Shown: positions 27,651-35,894 of the stretch, one piece after another
How positions within the stretch are numbered: the first letter of the stretch is position 1
How the letters are laid out: each line of letters begins with the position of its first letter
NCBI GenBank assembly: GCA_024225635.1
Contig: JAAEMK010000042.1
Coordinates: 1-64,000 of the forward strand
Length of the DNA stretch: 64,000 nt
Source: Desulfobacteraceae bacterium
Lineage (GTDB): Bacteria; Desulfobacterota; Desulfobacteria; Desulfobacterales; Desulfobacteraceae
Reading direction: 5' to 3'
Notes under the pieces: generated by a model
What the model saw: only the letters and a program-made list of their open reading frames with translations
Databases searched by the model: none
What the model was told of the DNA's origin: nothing
Program-made: the position numbers and the translations under genes

Positions 27651-28371
27651 CCGGGGCCCCGGGATCCATGGCCTGGCTGTCGATGCCCATCCGCTGCTTG
27701 AGCTGTTCAAGCCGTGCCGAAGCCTCGGGCTTTTTTTCCTCCAGGGCCTGGTCGATCTCTTTGTCCACCGAGGTTTCCCGGGCGGCAATCTCGCCATAGG
27801 CCGAGGCCAGGGATTCATCCTCCTCCACCCGCTCCTTCATCCTTTCCAGCATGGCAATGGTGCCCGAGGTGTCAATGGCCGCAAGCTGGGCGTTGATCTT
27901 TTTGGTGGATGCCGCCGTTTTTGCCCGTGCCTTGAGGGTGGCAAGTTCGTTTTCATAGGTGGTGAGGGTGGCGCGCAGGCGTGCAACCTTGATATCAAGA
28001 TCTTTTACCATGGTTTCATGGCCTTTTGCTTCCCGGTCCTGGCGCTGGTTCTCCGTCAGGAGCTTTGACTGTTCGTCCAGGGCCATGGTGGCGAGGCGTT
28101 CGGCCTCGACCGTGTCAAGGGAACCCTTTCCGGCTTTCAGGAGCAGCAGCTTTGCCTTGTCCTCGTACTCCCGGGCCAGCCGCTGTTTTGCCGTTGCCTC
28201 CTTGCGGGTTCTGATGGCGATGGACTTGACCTGTGCCAGGCTCCGCATGGCCGCTTCATGGTCTTTTTTCAGGTCCCGTATCCCCTGTTCGGTCATTTTG
28301 ATGGGGTCTTCGAATTGGTCGATCACGGCATGGACGTTTGATTTGCTTATGTTGAATAATCGTTTTAACAT
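27637..28371 (-). CDS. PspA/IM30 family membrane-protection protein
   Basis: The 244-residue protein is almost wholly helical coiled coil, as PspA/IM30 proteins are. It begins MLKRLFNISKSNVHAVIDQFEDP, which matches the family start with an amphipathic helix 1 and the EDP segment, and contains long heptad runs up to residue about 220. ESCRT-III-like PspA proteins bind membranes and protect them under envelope stress. It is encoded downstream of a YjfI-like gene, the arrangement seen for E. coli yjfI-yjfJ, whose YjfJ is also a PspA homologue. A palindromic element separates the two. Its 3' end overlaps the HDOD gene by 14 bases. Confidence 0.88.
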   Translation of the reverse strand: MLKRLFNISKSNVHAVIDQFEDPIKMTEQGIRDLKKDHEAAMRSLAQVKSIAIRTRKEATAKQRLAREYEDKAKLLLLKAGKGSLDTVEAERLATMALDEQSKLLTENQRQDREAKGHETMVKDLDIKVARLRATLTTYENELATLKARAKTAASTKKINAQLAAIDTSGTIAMLERMKERVEEDESLASAYGEIAARETSVDKEIDQALEEKKPEASARLEQLKQRMGIDSQAMDPGAPAITR

Positions 28372-28442
28372 CGATTCTCTCCTTTTTTAACTTCTCGCAT
28401 ATGAATATAGCCTGTTGATATAAAATATAAGTAATACCGGCA

Positions 28443-28545
28443 TCAATTCGAGTGCGAATATTATAGATATGAGCACATGAATTGATGCTCTTTTCATCAT
28501 TATAAATAAGCGGAAGGTGTCAATTCATGTGCCCTGAGCTATAAT
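28443..28545. repeat. Dispersed palindromic element, copy B with extra half-arm
   Basis: Perfect 13-base arms GCACATGAATTGA (28473-28485) and TCAATTCATGTGC (28520-28532) are bounded by ATTATAG (28460-28466) and CTATAAT (28539-28545). A second right-arm-like half (TCAATTCGAGTGC) begins at 28443, so two elements are nested or tandem. The right end lies inside the YjfI-like gene and supplies its last codons and stop. Confidence 0.8.
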
Positions 28546-28945
28546 AGTGGGGCATTTGCATTTCCATCAGGCGGTCGCCAAACTCCATGAGGGCGAGGCT
28601 GACGCCGTTCAGGGAGGCGGCAAGTTCGTTTTTGTCGAGGTTGTCGATTTCCAGGGTGTCCCGGAAAAAGATCTCGGTGCCGGTCCGGTCAAGGACAAAG
28701 GCGCCCTGTTCCAGCTGCCGGTTGATCTTCAGCAGCTCCCCATAGCAGCCGGGACCGTTGTCCGGGGTTTCCATGATCTTTTGTTCAAGGATCACACGGG
28801 AAGGGAGGCACTGGATCTGCATGTCTTTGATCCCTTTGAGGCCGTCCCTCACAACCCAGCTCCCCGGGGTTGCTCCCTGGCCGGTGATCTCAAGTTCCAT
28901 CTCGTTGATCACACGTTTGATAAAGTGGTAGGTGGTTTGATTCAT
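28520..28945 (-). CDS. YjfI-like protein (DUF2170)
   Basis: The 141-residue protein is acidic with mixed alpha/beta character, matching the DUF2170/YjfI family in length and layout (an N-terminal helix TYHFIKRVINEMELE, central strands with GTEIFFRDTLEIDN, and a final helix NELAASLNGVSLALMEFGDRL). It has no enzyme motif. In E. coli yjfI sits beside the PspA paralogue yjfJ; the same pairing occurs here, so a role in envelope stress is likely by association only. Odd feature: the final six codons and the stop lie in the palindromic repeat, so the natural C-terminus has been replaced by repeat sequence (S-S-G-H-M-N). Confidence 0.62.
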   Translation of the reverse strand: MNQTTYHFIKRVINEMELEITGQGATPGSWVVRDGLKGIKDMQIQCLPSRVILEQKIMETPDNGPGCYGELLKINRQLEQGAFVLDRTGTEIFFRDTLEIDNLDKNELAASLNGVSLALMEFGDRLMEMQMPHYYSSGHMN

Positions 28946-29065
28946 AACATTATCTTTTTGTAATAAAACGTTGCTTCCTTTTTTGTTGGATCATCGCTAT
29001 ATGATTGTCAATCAAACAGTGCTGGTGTAGACTCTATCAGCATGGAAGAATAAAGCGAGGACGTT

Positions 29066-29539
29066 ATGAACAGAGAACCGACAGCCCCCCCGGCAGAGAC
29101 CTGGCAGTTTTTTTCCGCCTGCATCCATTATTTGGGAAAGGCCACCCTGACCTCCCTGTTTCAGCGGGGTGAGCGTCAGATCGAGCGATGGTCCGCAGAT
29201 CCGACTACTTCGGCCAGCCAGCGGAACCCGGTGGACCGGTACGAGCTTTTGCTCCAGGAACTGATGGATAAGAACCAGGCGGAGACGGCCCGTGCCGTGG
29301 TGGGACGACAGGCCCACATCGTCGGGTGCGAGCTTGTGGAAAAAGAGATGCCCATGCCGGACAAGGGGAGCATCGAACTTGAAATTATCGATGATCTTGA
29401 TGTAAAGAACCGCTATGACACGGTACTCCTGGATCCTGAATCGACCCAGCAGCAGTGCCGCATGGCCATGGAGGTCTTTATCCGGGAGTTGAAGGAGAAT
29501 TACGTGAAAAAATGCCAGGATAACGGCTGGAATCCTTAA
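29066..29539 (+). CDS. Hypothetical protein, 157 residues
   Basis: The ATG follows an AGCGAGGA ribosome-binding site. The first 70 residues contain an amphipathic helix and a segment (LTSLFQRGERQIERWSADP) that could be a helix-turn-helix of phage-regulator style, with a recognition helix around R-Q-I-E-R-W. The rest is charged and helical, ending in MEVFIRELKENYVKKCQDNGW. It is transcribed divergently from the YjfI-PspA pair, and a repeat array follows its stop. A regulatory role is possible. Family unknown. Confidence 0.55.
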   Translation: MNREPTAPPAETWQFFSACIHYLGKATLTSLFQRGERQIERWSADPTTSASQRNPVDRYELLLQELMDKNQAETARAVVGRQAHIVGCELVEKEMPMPDKGSIELEIIDDLDVKNRYDTVLLDPESTQQQCRMAMEVFIRELKENYVKKCQDNGWNP

Positions 29540-29551
29540 TCCAAAAGCTGC

Positions 29552-29689
29552 GGGGACAGTTTTAGCTTATTATTTTGGCCGGGGACATTTGGGCCGGGGA
29601 CAGGCTTAGCTTATTTCGCTTTTTTGGAAAAAGCGAAATAAGCTAAGCCTGTCCCCGATTGAATTGCGTAATAAGTTAAGCCTGTCCCC
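29552..29689. repeat. GGGGACAG repeat array with a 29-bp perfect hairpin
   Basis: Arms 29596-29624 and 29628-29656 are perfect inverted repeats of 29 bases around a 3-base loop. GGGGACA half-sites occur at 29552 and 29581, and a right half-site with TAAGTTAAGCCTGTCCCC lies just after. The same GGGGACAG/CTTAGCTTATT text occurs near uvrA. Families of this kind are often propagated by REP-associated tyrosine transposases (RAYT); none is in the window. Confidence 0.85.
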
Positions 29690-29736
29690 TGTTAAACGTC
29701 TGTCTCCGATGGTGCGTTTAAAAGGGAGGGAAAAAC

Positions 29737-30957
29737 ATGTCACTTGAACAATTGGACAAGGCGCTTGAAAAGGAGATCACGGCACTTAGGTCCGAAGGCC
29801 GGGCCAAGGCGGAGGAGGGGGTGATCACGGGGTATATCCCCCCATCGGGAAAGAGGGGGCCCAGGTATCGCCTGGAGGGCATTGACCGGGAGTTCATCCG
29901 CATGAACTCCAACTCCTATCTTTCCCTCTCCAACCATCCTCGGCTGATCCGGGCCGCGGATGAGGCCACAAAAGACTTTGGCGTGGGCCCGGGGGCGGTG
30001 CGCTTCATCAACGGCACCTTTGTTCACCACCGGGAACTTGAAACCGGGGTGGCATCTTTTGTGGGCAAGCCCTCGGCAAAAATTTTCAACTCGGCTTATA
30101 CGTCCAACTGCGGACTTGCCTTGACCATCTCCACCCCAAAGACCCACTGGATCGGAGATCAGCTCAACCACAACAGCATCATCCGGGCCATGCGCATAGC
30201 CAATGTGCCAAGGGCCAATAAGGGGATCTATAAGCACAACGACATGGCGGATCTCAAGCGCTGCCTGGACGAGGTGGACCCGTCCATGGAGCGGGTGGTG
30301 GTGGTGTTTGACGGCATCTTCAGCATGCGGGGGGACAATGCGCCCATCGATCAAATCGAGGCCGTTGTCGCGCCCTGCCGTTCAAAATTCCGGGACGGGG
30401 TGATCACCGTGGTGGACGATTCCCACGGGATCGGGGCCTTTGGCAAGAGCGGCCGGGGAACCGCAGAGTTCTGCGGAAAGACGCCGGACATCATCGTCGG
30501 CACCTTCGGCAAGGCATTCGGGGTGAACGGCGGGTTCATCGCCGGCAGTTCCATGCTGGCCGAGGCGGTGCGCCAGAAGGCCGATACCTATATCTATACC
30601 AATCCCTTGAGCGTTGCCGACTGCGCTGCCGCATCAAGCGCCCTTTCCATCTGCGACAGCCCCGAGGGCGCGCAACTGCTTTCCAACCTGGAAAAACGGA
30701 CCCAACAGTTTCGTAAGGGCCTATCCGCCCTTGGCAAGGAGTCCATCCCGGGACCCCACCCGGTGGTCCCGTTGATGGTGCGGGATACCCAAAAGACCCG
30801 GGCCATGGTGAATTTTTTGTTTGACAACGGGGTGCTGGTCGTGGGACTCACTTTTCCGGTGGTGCCCCAGGGGGATGAAACCATACGGTTCCAGATCAAT
30901 GCCGCCCATACCGAGTCGGACATCGATCAGGTGCTGGGGCTGATAGAAAAATTTTAG
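29737..30957 (+). CDS. PLP-dependent alpha-oxoamine synthase-like enzyme
   Basis: The 406-residue protein is a fold-type I PLP enzyme of the alpha-oxoamine synthase group (2-amino-3-ketobutyrate CoA ligase, AON synthase, ALA synthase, serine palmitoyltransferase). The PLP lysine is K259 in VGTFGKAFG; DDSHGIGAFG holds the pyridine-binding Asp (D227 or D228) and H230; the N-terminal NSNSYLSLSNHP and the GVGPGAVRFINGT segments are family hallmarks. The reaction would condense an amino acid with an acyl-CoA. Which one is not decidable from sequence, although the length and N-terminus fit the Kbl/BioF set. A GGGAGGG site lies upstream. It is followed by an RNase H-like gene and a radical SAM gene in the same direction. 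Confidence 0.88.
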   Translation: MSLEQLDKALEKEITALRSEGRAKAEEGVITGYIPPSGKRGPRYRLEGIDREFIRMNSNSYLSLSNHPRLIRAADEATKDFGVGPGAVRFINGTFVHHRELETGVASFVGKPSAKIFNSAYTSNCGLALTISTPKTHWIGDQLNHNSIIRAMRIANVPRANKGIYKHNDMADLKRCLDEVDPSMERVVVVFDGIFSMRGDNAPIDQIEAVVAPCRSKFRDGVITVVDDSHGIGAFGKSGRGTAEFCGKTPDIIVGTFGKAFGVNGGFIAGSSMLAEAVRQKADTYIYTNPLSVADCAAASSALSICDSPEGAQLLSNLEKRTQQFRKGLSALGKESIPGPHPVVPLMVRDTQKTRAMVNFLFDNGVLVVGLTFPVVPQGDETIRFQINAAHTESDIDQVLGLIEKF

Positions 30958-30987
30958 CGACCTTTTAAACCAGAATCAGGAGAGTTC

Positions 30988-31821
30988 ATGCTGAACAACA
31001 CATTTCATCACATTCCGGGCATCGGAATGAAGACCGAACAGGAGCTGTGGGCTGCGGGAGTGAACCATTGGGATCGGTTAACCGATCCCAATGGGTTAAA
31101 AATTTCCCCAAAGCGGCTCAGCACCCTGACCCGTTATGTGGATGAATCCAGGCGGCGGATGGAAGAGGAAAATTACAATTACTTTGAAGATCTGCTGCCG
31201 CCGGCCCTTCACTGGCGCTTCTTCCCGGAATTCCGCCATGCCACGGCCTATCTTGATATCGAAACCACGGGACTCGAGTGGGATTATGAGTCCATCACCA
31301 CCATTGCCTTGTATGACGGTGAGAATATCCGCCACTATGTCAAGGGCAGGAACCTGGACGAATTTCAAAAGGATATCAGGCAGTACAAGGTGATTGTCAC
31401 CTACAATGGAAAATGCTTTGACGTGCCGTTCATCGAGCATCAGTTCGGCATCCATCTGGACCAGGTGCATCTTGATCTTCGTTACATTTTGAAGAGCCTC
31501 GGGTTCAAGGGAGGGCTCAAGGGGTGCGAAAAAAGCCTGGGCATCGACCGTGGGGAGCTTGACGGGGTGGACGGCTACTTTGCCATCCTGCTCTGGAACG
31601 ACTATATGAAGAACCGGAACCCAAAGGCCCTGGAAACGCTGCTGGCCTACAACATAGAGGATGTGGTCAACCTGGAGATCCTGATGGTAAAGGCGTACAA
31701 CATGAAAATCCAGGAGACTCCCTTTGCCAGGAGCAATGAACTGTCCCTTCCCCCGGCGCCGGAACTTCCCTTTCATCCGGACCTGGCAACGGTGGATCGC
31801 CTTCGGAGAAGTTACTATTGA
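30988..31821 (+). CDS. RNase H-like DEDD exonuclease (YprB type)
   Basis: The 277-residue protein has a helix-hairpin-helix-like N-terminus (HIPGIGMKTEQELWAAG), then a 3'-5' exonuclease/RNase H-like domain of the YprB group. Acidic catalytic residues can be placed as D90 and E92 in YLDIETTGL, D145 in NGKCFDVPF and D225 in YNIEDVVNLE, giving a full DEDD set. It should cut or trim nucleic acids with metal ions. A TTG start for the next gene overlaps its stop. Bases 31065-31094 inside the gene form a perfect 30-bp palindrome encoding H-W-D-R-L-T-D-P-N near residues 27-36. Confidence 0.82.
   Translation: MLNNTFHHIPGIGMKTEQELWAAGVNHWDRLTDPNGLKISPKRLSTLTRYVDESRRRMEEENYNYFEDLLPPALHWRFFPEFRHATAYLDIETTGLEWDYESITTIALYDGENIRHYVKGRNLDEFQKDIRQYKVIVTYNGKCFDVPFIEHQFGIHLDQVHLDLRYILKSLGFKGGLKGCEKSLGIDRGELDGVDGYFAILLWNDYMKNRNPKALETLLAYNIEDVVNLEILMVKAYNMKIQETPFARSNELSLPPAPELPFHPDLATVDRLRRSYY
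31065..31094. repeat. Perfect 30-bp palindrome inside a coding region
   Basis: CCATTGGGATCGGTT is followed directly by its reverse complement. A further AAC / GGTT pairing extends it with one bulged base. The palindrome is in frame and encodes part of a hydrophilic loop after the helix-hairpin-helix of the RNase H-like protein. Confidence 0.9.
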
Positions 31822-33515
31822 GCACCCCTGCCGGGGAACTGTCCGGGGCGGAGATTCTTCTTGTCCAGCCCCCCATGGAGGAGTTTTATCTCACGGCAAA
31901 GCGGACGGTTCCCTACGGCCTTGCCTGCATTGCCGCATCCCTTGAACAGGCGGGATTTTCCGTGTCCCTGGCGGACGCCCTTGCGGTGGGCAAGTCGAAA
32001 ATCATTCCGCCGCCCCGGGAGTTGGGAGACCTGGATAGATTCTACGGCAGGAACGACCTGTCTCCCTTTGCCCTGTTTCACCATTATCGCCACTACGGCT
32101 ACAGCTTCGAGCACATGGGCACCCTGGCAAGGGAGAAGCGGCCCTTTCTGGTGGGCATCTCCTCCTTGTTCACGGCCTATTGCAACGAGGCCCTTGAGAC
32201 GGCCAGGACGATCAAGCGGTTCTGGCCGGAGTGCCGGGTGGTCATGGGCGGCCACCATCCAACCCTTTTTCCCGAAGCCGTGATGGGTAGCCCGGCCGTG
32301 GATTTCGTTCTCCGGGGGGAGGGGGAGGTCTCCATGCCACTGCTTGCCCTTGCCCTCAAAAACAACACAAGCCTTGAAGACGTGCCGGGCATCGTTTACA
32401 GAATCAATGACGGGACCCTTCATCAGAAGGAGCCTGCATGGATGGAGGACCTTGACGCCTTTCCCCTGCCAGCCACTGATCTTGTGGACCATGGATTCTA
32501 CCAGCGGAAACAGCGGGCCAGCATCTCCATTGTGGCGGCCAGGGGCTGCCCCATGCACTGCACCTACTGTTGCCTGGGCGCTTCTTCCGCCCATGCCCCC
32601 TTTCGGCGGCGAAGCGTTGAGTCTGTGATGGCGGAGCTTGACGGTCAAATGGAACGCCGGGAGGTCGGGTTCATAGATTTTGAGGATGAAAACCTGAGCC
32701 TCGACAAAAAATGGTTTCTTTCCCTGCTGAAGGAGATCACCACCCGGTTCCGGGGAAGGGATATGGAGCTTCGGGCCATGAACGGTCTCTATGCCCCCTC
32801 CCTGGACGAGGAGATCGTTGCCGCCATGAAGGCCGCGGGCTTCAGGACCCTGAACCTCTCTTTGGGCTCCACCTCCCGGGAGCAGCTGGCCCGGTTCAAA
32901 CGGCCCGATGTGCGCAAAGCCCTTGACCGATGCCTGGACCTTGCCCGGGCCTTTTCCATGGAGGCGGTCTCTTATCTGATTGGCGCGGCGCCGGGCCAGA
33001 AGCCGGAACAGTCGGTCCAGGACCTGTTGTACCTTGGGGCCAGGCGCACCCTGGTGGGATTCTCAGTGTTTTATCCGGCCCCGGGAAGCCATGATTTTCA
33101 GCTGTGCAAGAACAGGGGGCTTCTTCCCCCGGCCTTTGCCGGGATGCGCTCCACCGCCTTTCCCGTGTCAGACACCACCACCCGGCTCCAGGCGGCGACC
33201 CTGCTGAGGCTTGCCAGGCTGCTCAATTTCATGAAGGCCCTTGTGGATGATGGGGAGTTGCCCGGGCCTTGCCGGATCAGTGATTCCGGGGCCGCCATGG
33301 CTCCCCATGACCGGCGGGATGCGGGAAAAAGGTTGTTGGCAGCCTTCCTGCATGACAACAGAATCCGGGGCTTCTCCCGGGATGGCGCCGTGTTCGAGCA
33401 TCCGGTCGATAAACTCCTGGTCCGGCGTTTTGCAGAGGGCTTGGCCAAAATCAACGTCCAAGGCGTGAAAAGCGTTTGTCCGCTCAGGATTGGGGGACGG
33501 TCCGGCAACCGGTGA
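31818..33515 (+). CDS. B12-binding-domain radical SAM protein
   Basis: The 565-residue protein has an N-terminal cobalamin-binding-type Rossmann domain (about 10-170: ILLVQPPMEEFYLTAKRTVPYGLACIAA, VVMGGHHPTLFPE, FVLRGEGE) and a radical SAM domain with the CX3CX2C cluster C244, C248, C251 (RGCPMHCTYCCLG). The C-terminal 150 residues are helical. Such enzymes perform methyl transfers or ring rearrangements with an iron-sulfur cluster. The TTG start overlaps the previous stop by four bases, so translation is coupled to the RNase H-like gene. The 3' end overlaps the convergent diguanylate cyclase gene by 32 bases. The substrate is unknown. Confidence 0.9.
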   Translation: MSTPAGELSGAEILLVQPPMEEFYLTAKRTVPYGLACIAASLEQAGFSVSLADALAVGKSKIIPPPRELGDLDRFYGRNDLSPFALFHHYRHYGYSFEHMGTLAREKRPFLVGISSLFTAYCNEALETARTIKRFWPECRVVMGGHHPTLFPEAVMGSPAVDFVLRGEGEVSMPLLALALKNNTSLEDVPGIVYRINDGTLHQKEPAWMEDLDAFPLPATDLVDHGFYQRKQRASISIVAARGCPMHCTYCCLGASSAHAPFRRRSVESVMAELDGQMERREVGFIDFEDENLSLDKKWFLSLLKEITTRFRGRDMELRAMNGLYAPSLDEEIVAAMKAAGFRTLNLSLGSTSREQLARFKRPDVRKALDRCLDLARAFSMEAVSYLIGAAPGQKPEQSVQDLLYLGARRTLVGFSVFYPAPGSHDFQLCKNRGLLPPAFAGMRSTAFPVSDTTTRLQAATLLRLARLLNFMKALVDDGELPGPCRISDSGAAMAPHDRRDAGKRLLAAFLHDNRIRGFSRDGAVFEHPVDKLLVRRFAEGLAKINVQGVKSVCPLRIGGRSGNR

Positions 33516-34482
33516 TTTTATATTCCGTAACTGTGTTACGGCCGTTTTTTTTGGAGTGATACATGGCGATATCCGCTTCATGCATCATTTGGAGAAAGTC
33601 CTCCATGTCCGGTCTGAATTGGACCACCCCAATGCTTATCGTTACCTGAACCTCCTCGTTGCCGTATGGAACGGTTTGCTGTTCCACGGCTTTTCGTATC
33701 CGGTTGGCCAGGGTTGCGGCGGCAGCTTTCCCGGTGTCCGGCAGCAGCATGAAAAATTCTTCTCCGCCGTATCGTCCGAAGATATCGGTGCCCCTGAGGT
33801 GATTTTTGATATTTTCAGAAACTTTTCGTAATATTTCATCTCCTGCAAGATGCCCGTAAGTGTCGTTGACTCTTTTGAACTTATCGAGGTCAAGAAACAG
33901 GATGGAGAAGATCGTACCGTGGCGTTTGGCCTTTTCAAATTCCAGCTTGATCTGTTTTTCCACATAGGAGCGATTGAATATGGCGGTCAGTTCGTCGTGG
34001 TTTGTGATCTGAACCAGAGAGTTGTTAATAGCGTTCATCTCCATGATTTTGTTCTGGAATTCCACGACTTCCGTCATATCCTGTATGGTGATGCAGATTA
34101 AAGTCTCTTTGGATTCACTTTCCTGAATGGGGATAAAGGTGCAGTTCTGGTGCATGAATTCAATCATGTCACCGGTGATGGGGCGGTTGTGGCTGAATTG
34201 GAAAAGGTAGGGCCTCTGGGTCCAGGAGACGAAGGAGTAGTTTTTTATCAACTTGACGCTTTTCAGTTTCAGTTTCAGCCATTGCCTGGGCAGGTAGGTA
34301 AACACATCAAAAAGATTCTTGCCAAGCAGTTCGTCAGAGTGGATTCCGCTGTGTTTCTCCATGAAGTGATTCCAGTAAACCACATGATCGTTGGAGTCAA
34401 GAACCATGACTCCGATATTAATGTTATCAAGGATGGAATAGATCGTTTTTAAATTATCGATAATCATAAGGCTATAATTCAT
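33484..34482 (-). CDS. PAS-GGDEF diguanylate cyclase
   Basis: The 332-residue protein has an N-terminal PAS domain (about 10-130: VMVLDSNDHVVYWNHFMEKHSG) and a GGDEF domain (about 155-325). The active site is intact (GRYGGEEF) and an RxxD inhibitory site precedes it (RGTD). It should synthesise cyclic di-GMP in the cytoplasm, with the PAS domain sensing a small ligand or protein partner. Its start overlaps the CheC-like gene by 11 bases, and that gene overlaps a CheY-like regulator, so the three form one operon. It has no receiver or membrane segment of its own. Confidence 0.9.
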   Translation of the reverse strand: MNYSLMIIDNLKTIYSILDNINIGVMVLDSNDHVVYWNHFMEKHSGIHSDELLGKNLFDVFTYLPRQWLKLKLKSVKLIKNYSFVSWTQRPYLFQFSHNRPITGDMIEFMHQNCTFIPIQESESKETLICITIQDMTEVVEFQNKIMEMNAINNSLVQITNHDELTAIFNRSYVEKQIKLEFEKAKRHGTIFSILFLDLDKFKRVNDTYGHLAGDEILRKVSENIKNHLRGTDIFGRYGGEEFFMLLPDTGKAAAATLANRIRKAVEQQTVPYGNEEVQVTISIGVVQFRPDMEDFLQMMHEADIAMYHSKKNGRNTVTEYKITGCRTVPQS

Positions 34483-35113
34483 TCAATAATTGATCGATGG
34501 AGCCGGAGACGGTTCCGATGGTTTTTTCCGGTAGAAAAATCAACAGGTCACTCTTAAAGGATTTGTCCTCCAGTTTGAATGTGATTTTGGACAGAAGGGT
34601 GTAATCCCATTTCAGGTTGCGGCGCTTAAATGTTTCATAGGCCATGGTTCGAAGATCCTTTTTTTCCGACAACAGGGCTGGAGAGGAAAAGGACATTTCC
34701 GTTTTGAAAAGCTGCTCTGAAATGCTGTTCATACAGGCGCCGACCATCAGGTTGGTCAGTTCAAGCATAAATTCGATTTCCTGGACAGAATCCGATTTTT
34801 CAGGAAGTCCCAGGAATTCGGAAAACCGTTGCCGGGTTTCATTGTTGAAGATTACGATGGCCTCACCGTCTATCTGGGAGGAGACTGAAAATCCTTGCCG
34901 GAAGGCATTGACGGTTTCATGTTCTGCAAAAACGCTTTCCCTGAGAACGGTTGAAACGATTTTTTCGGCCTCTATGATTTTAATTTCCGGTACGGTCAGA
35001 TCAACAAAGGATTTTAATATCGTTGCAAGGTCGCTTCCGGCCTGCCCCATTGCAACGTTAATGATTTCCTTGAGCATATCATATTGGTCTTCAGAAAAGC
35101 TCACTTGTATCAT
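34472..35113 (-). CDS. CheC-like phosphatase
   Basis: The 213-residue protein has a CheC/CheX-type fold with the helix motif D-x3-E-x2-N twice in relaxed form: D12, E16, N19 in YDMLKEIINVAMGQAG, and a second copy in EIEFMLELTNLMVGACMN, where Glu replaces the Asp/Ser. CheC and CheX dephosphorylate CheY-P. The natural partner is the single-domain response regulator encoded directly upstream, whose stop overlaps this start by four bases. The diguanylate cyclase follows. Because no CheA is adjacent, the pair may serve a different kinase rather than motility (inference). Confidence 0.82.
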   Translation of the reverse strand: MIQVSFSEDQYDMLKEIINVAMGQAGSDLATILKSFVDLTVPEIKIIEAEKIVSTVLRESVFAEHETVNAFRQGFSVSSQIDGEAIVIFNNETRQRFSEFLGLPEKSDSVQEIEFMLELTNLMVGACMNSISEQLFKTEMSFSSPALLSEKKDLRTMAYETFKRRNLKWDYTLLSKITFKLEDKSFKSDLLIFLPEKTIGTVSGSIDQLLNEL

Positions 35114-35490
35114 AGCATCTTCATTCCCTTCAGGGTCGATACCAGCGACTCTCTGTCAAGCGGCCGTTTCTTTTTTATATAACCGGTGGCTCCCAGGTCC
35201 AGCACCTTTTTTTCGGCTTTGGGCTGGATATCGGCGGTCAGCACAATGATGTTCCGATGGATTCCTTTTTCTTTAAGGATCTCCATAACCTCGTACCCGG
35301 TTTTTCCAGGCATTGTGAGATCCAATAATATCAGGTCGTACCATTGTTGAAAGATCAGTTCCAGCGCTTCATCACCGTTGGATGCCTCGCTGATTTCAAA
35401 TTTTTGACTTTGAAAGATGGCTTTAAGTTCACATCGCATCGCTATTCTGACAATTTTTGAATCATCCACAAGCAAAAACGAAAGTGTCAT
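35110..35490 (-). CDS. Single-domain response regulator (CheY-like)
   Basis: The 126-residue protein is a stand-alone receiver: acidic pair in LLVDDSKIV, phospho-acceptor Asp in DLILLDLTMPGKTG (about residue 57), switch Thr in IIVLTADIQ and a conserved Lys in GYIKKKRP. No output domain follows. It heads the operon with a CheC-like phosphatase and a PAS-GGDEF cyclase, so it probably relays a kinase signal with the phosphatase resetting it. The kinase is not in the window's immediate vicinity. It is transcribed divergently from the Rho-like gene. Confidence 0.9.
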   Translation of the reverse strand: MTLSFLLVDDSKIVRIAMRCELKAIFQSQKFEISEASNGDEALELIFQQWYDLILLDLTMPGKTGYEVMEILKEKGIHRNIIVLTADIQPKAEKKVLDLGATGYIKKKRPLDRESLVSTLKGMKML

Positions 35491-35825
35491 ATATCACCTC
35501 ATTGTTATAAAAAATTTATACCCGATTTTTCTTTTATCTGTCAAGCTTTCCAAGCACCCTGAATCCACCGCCTGATTTTTCCCGACTGCTTCCGGGGCGT
35601 TTGGGGAGATTCTTTTTGATGGTGGTTTACGGCCTTGAATAAACGGTGGCAAGATCGAACCCAAACAGGGATGAATCCCGGTTGTTTTTTCCGGAAAGAG
35701 AAAAATGCAGGGGGTGAGTTTAAAAAAAATAGATGCTACCTCTTGTAATATTGCCGTTTTTTACGTAGACTGAATACTTGGTTGCCATTCTTCATCATTG
35801 GCAGCAATTCGATCTTAAAACATGT
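35491..35825. other. Divergent promoter region between CheY-like and Rho-like genes
   Basis: No gene is present. A TTGCCA (about 35780) can pair with TGGCA at about 35800, giving a weak hairpin. The stretch is AT-rich and likely holds promoters for both flanking genes, but I cannot place -35/-10 pairs with confidence. Confidence 0.35.
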
Positions 35826-35880
35826 TGTCAATCATGTGTCACTGATTTTTCACCGATTTGTCACTGATGTGTCAATCATT
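35826..35880 (+). repeat. Five 11-bp direct repeats before the Rho-like gene
   Basis: Units TGTCAATCATG, TGTCACTGATT, TTTCACCGATT, TGTCACTGATG and TGTCAATCATT follow each other at an exact 11-base period from 35826 to 35880. The array ends 4 bases before the ribosome-binding site of the Rho-like gene. Each unit carries a pyrimidine-C step (TC) at the same place and two carry further AC/CC steps. Possible roles are an RNA-level binding site for the product or a DNA operator phased on one face. Confidence 0.9.
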
Positions 35881-35894
35881 TATCCGGGAGTTTG

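Noticed and set aside
35826-35880. CRISPR array
   Set aside because: Units are 11 bases with no spacers and no cas genes; it is a simple direct-repeat array.
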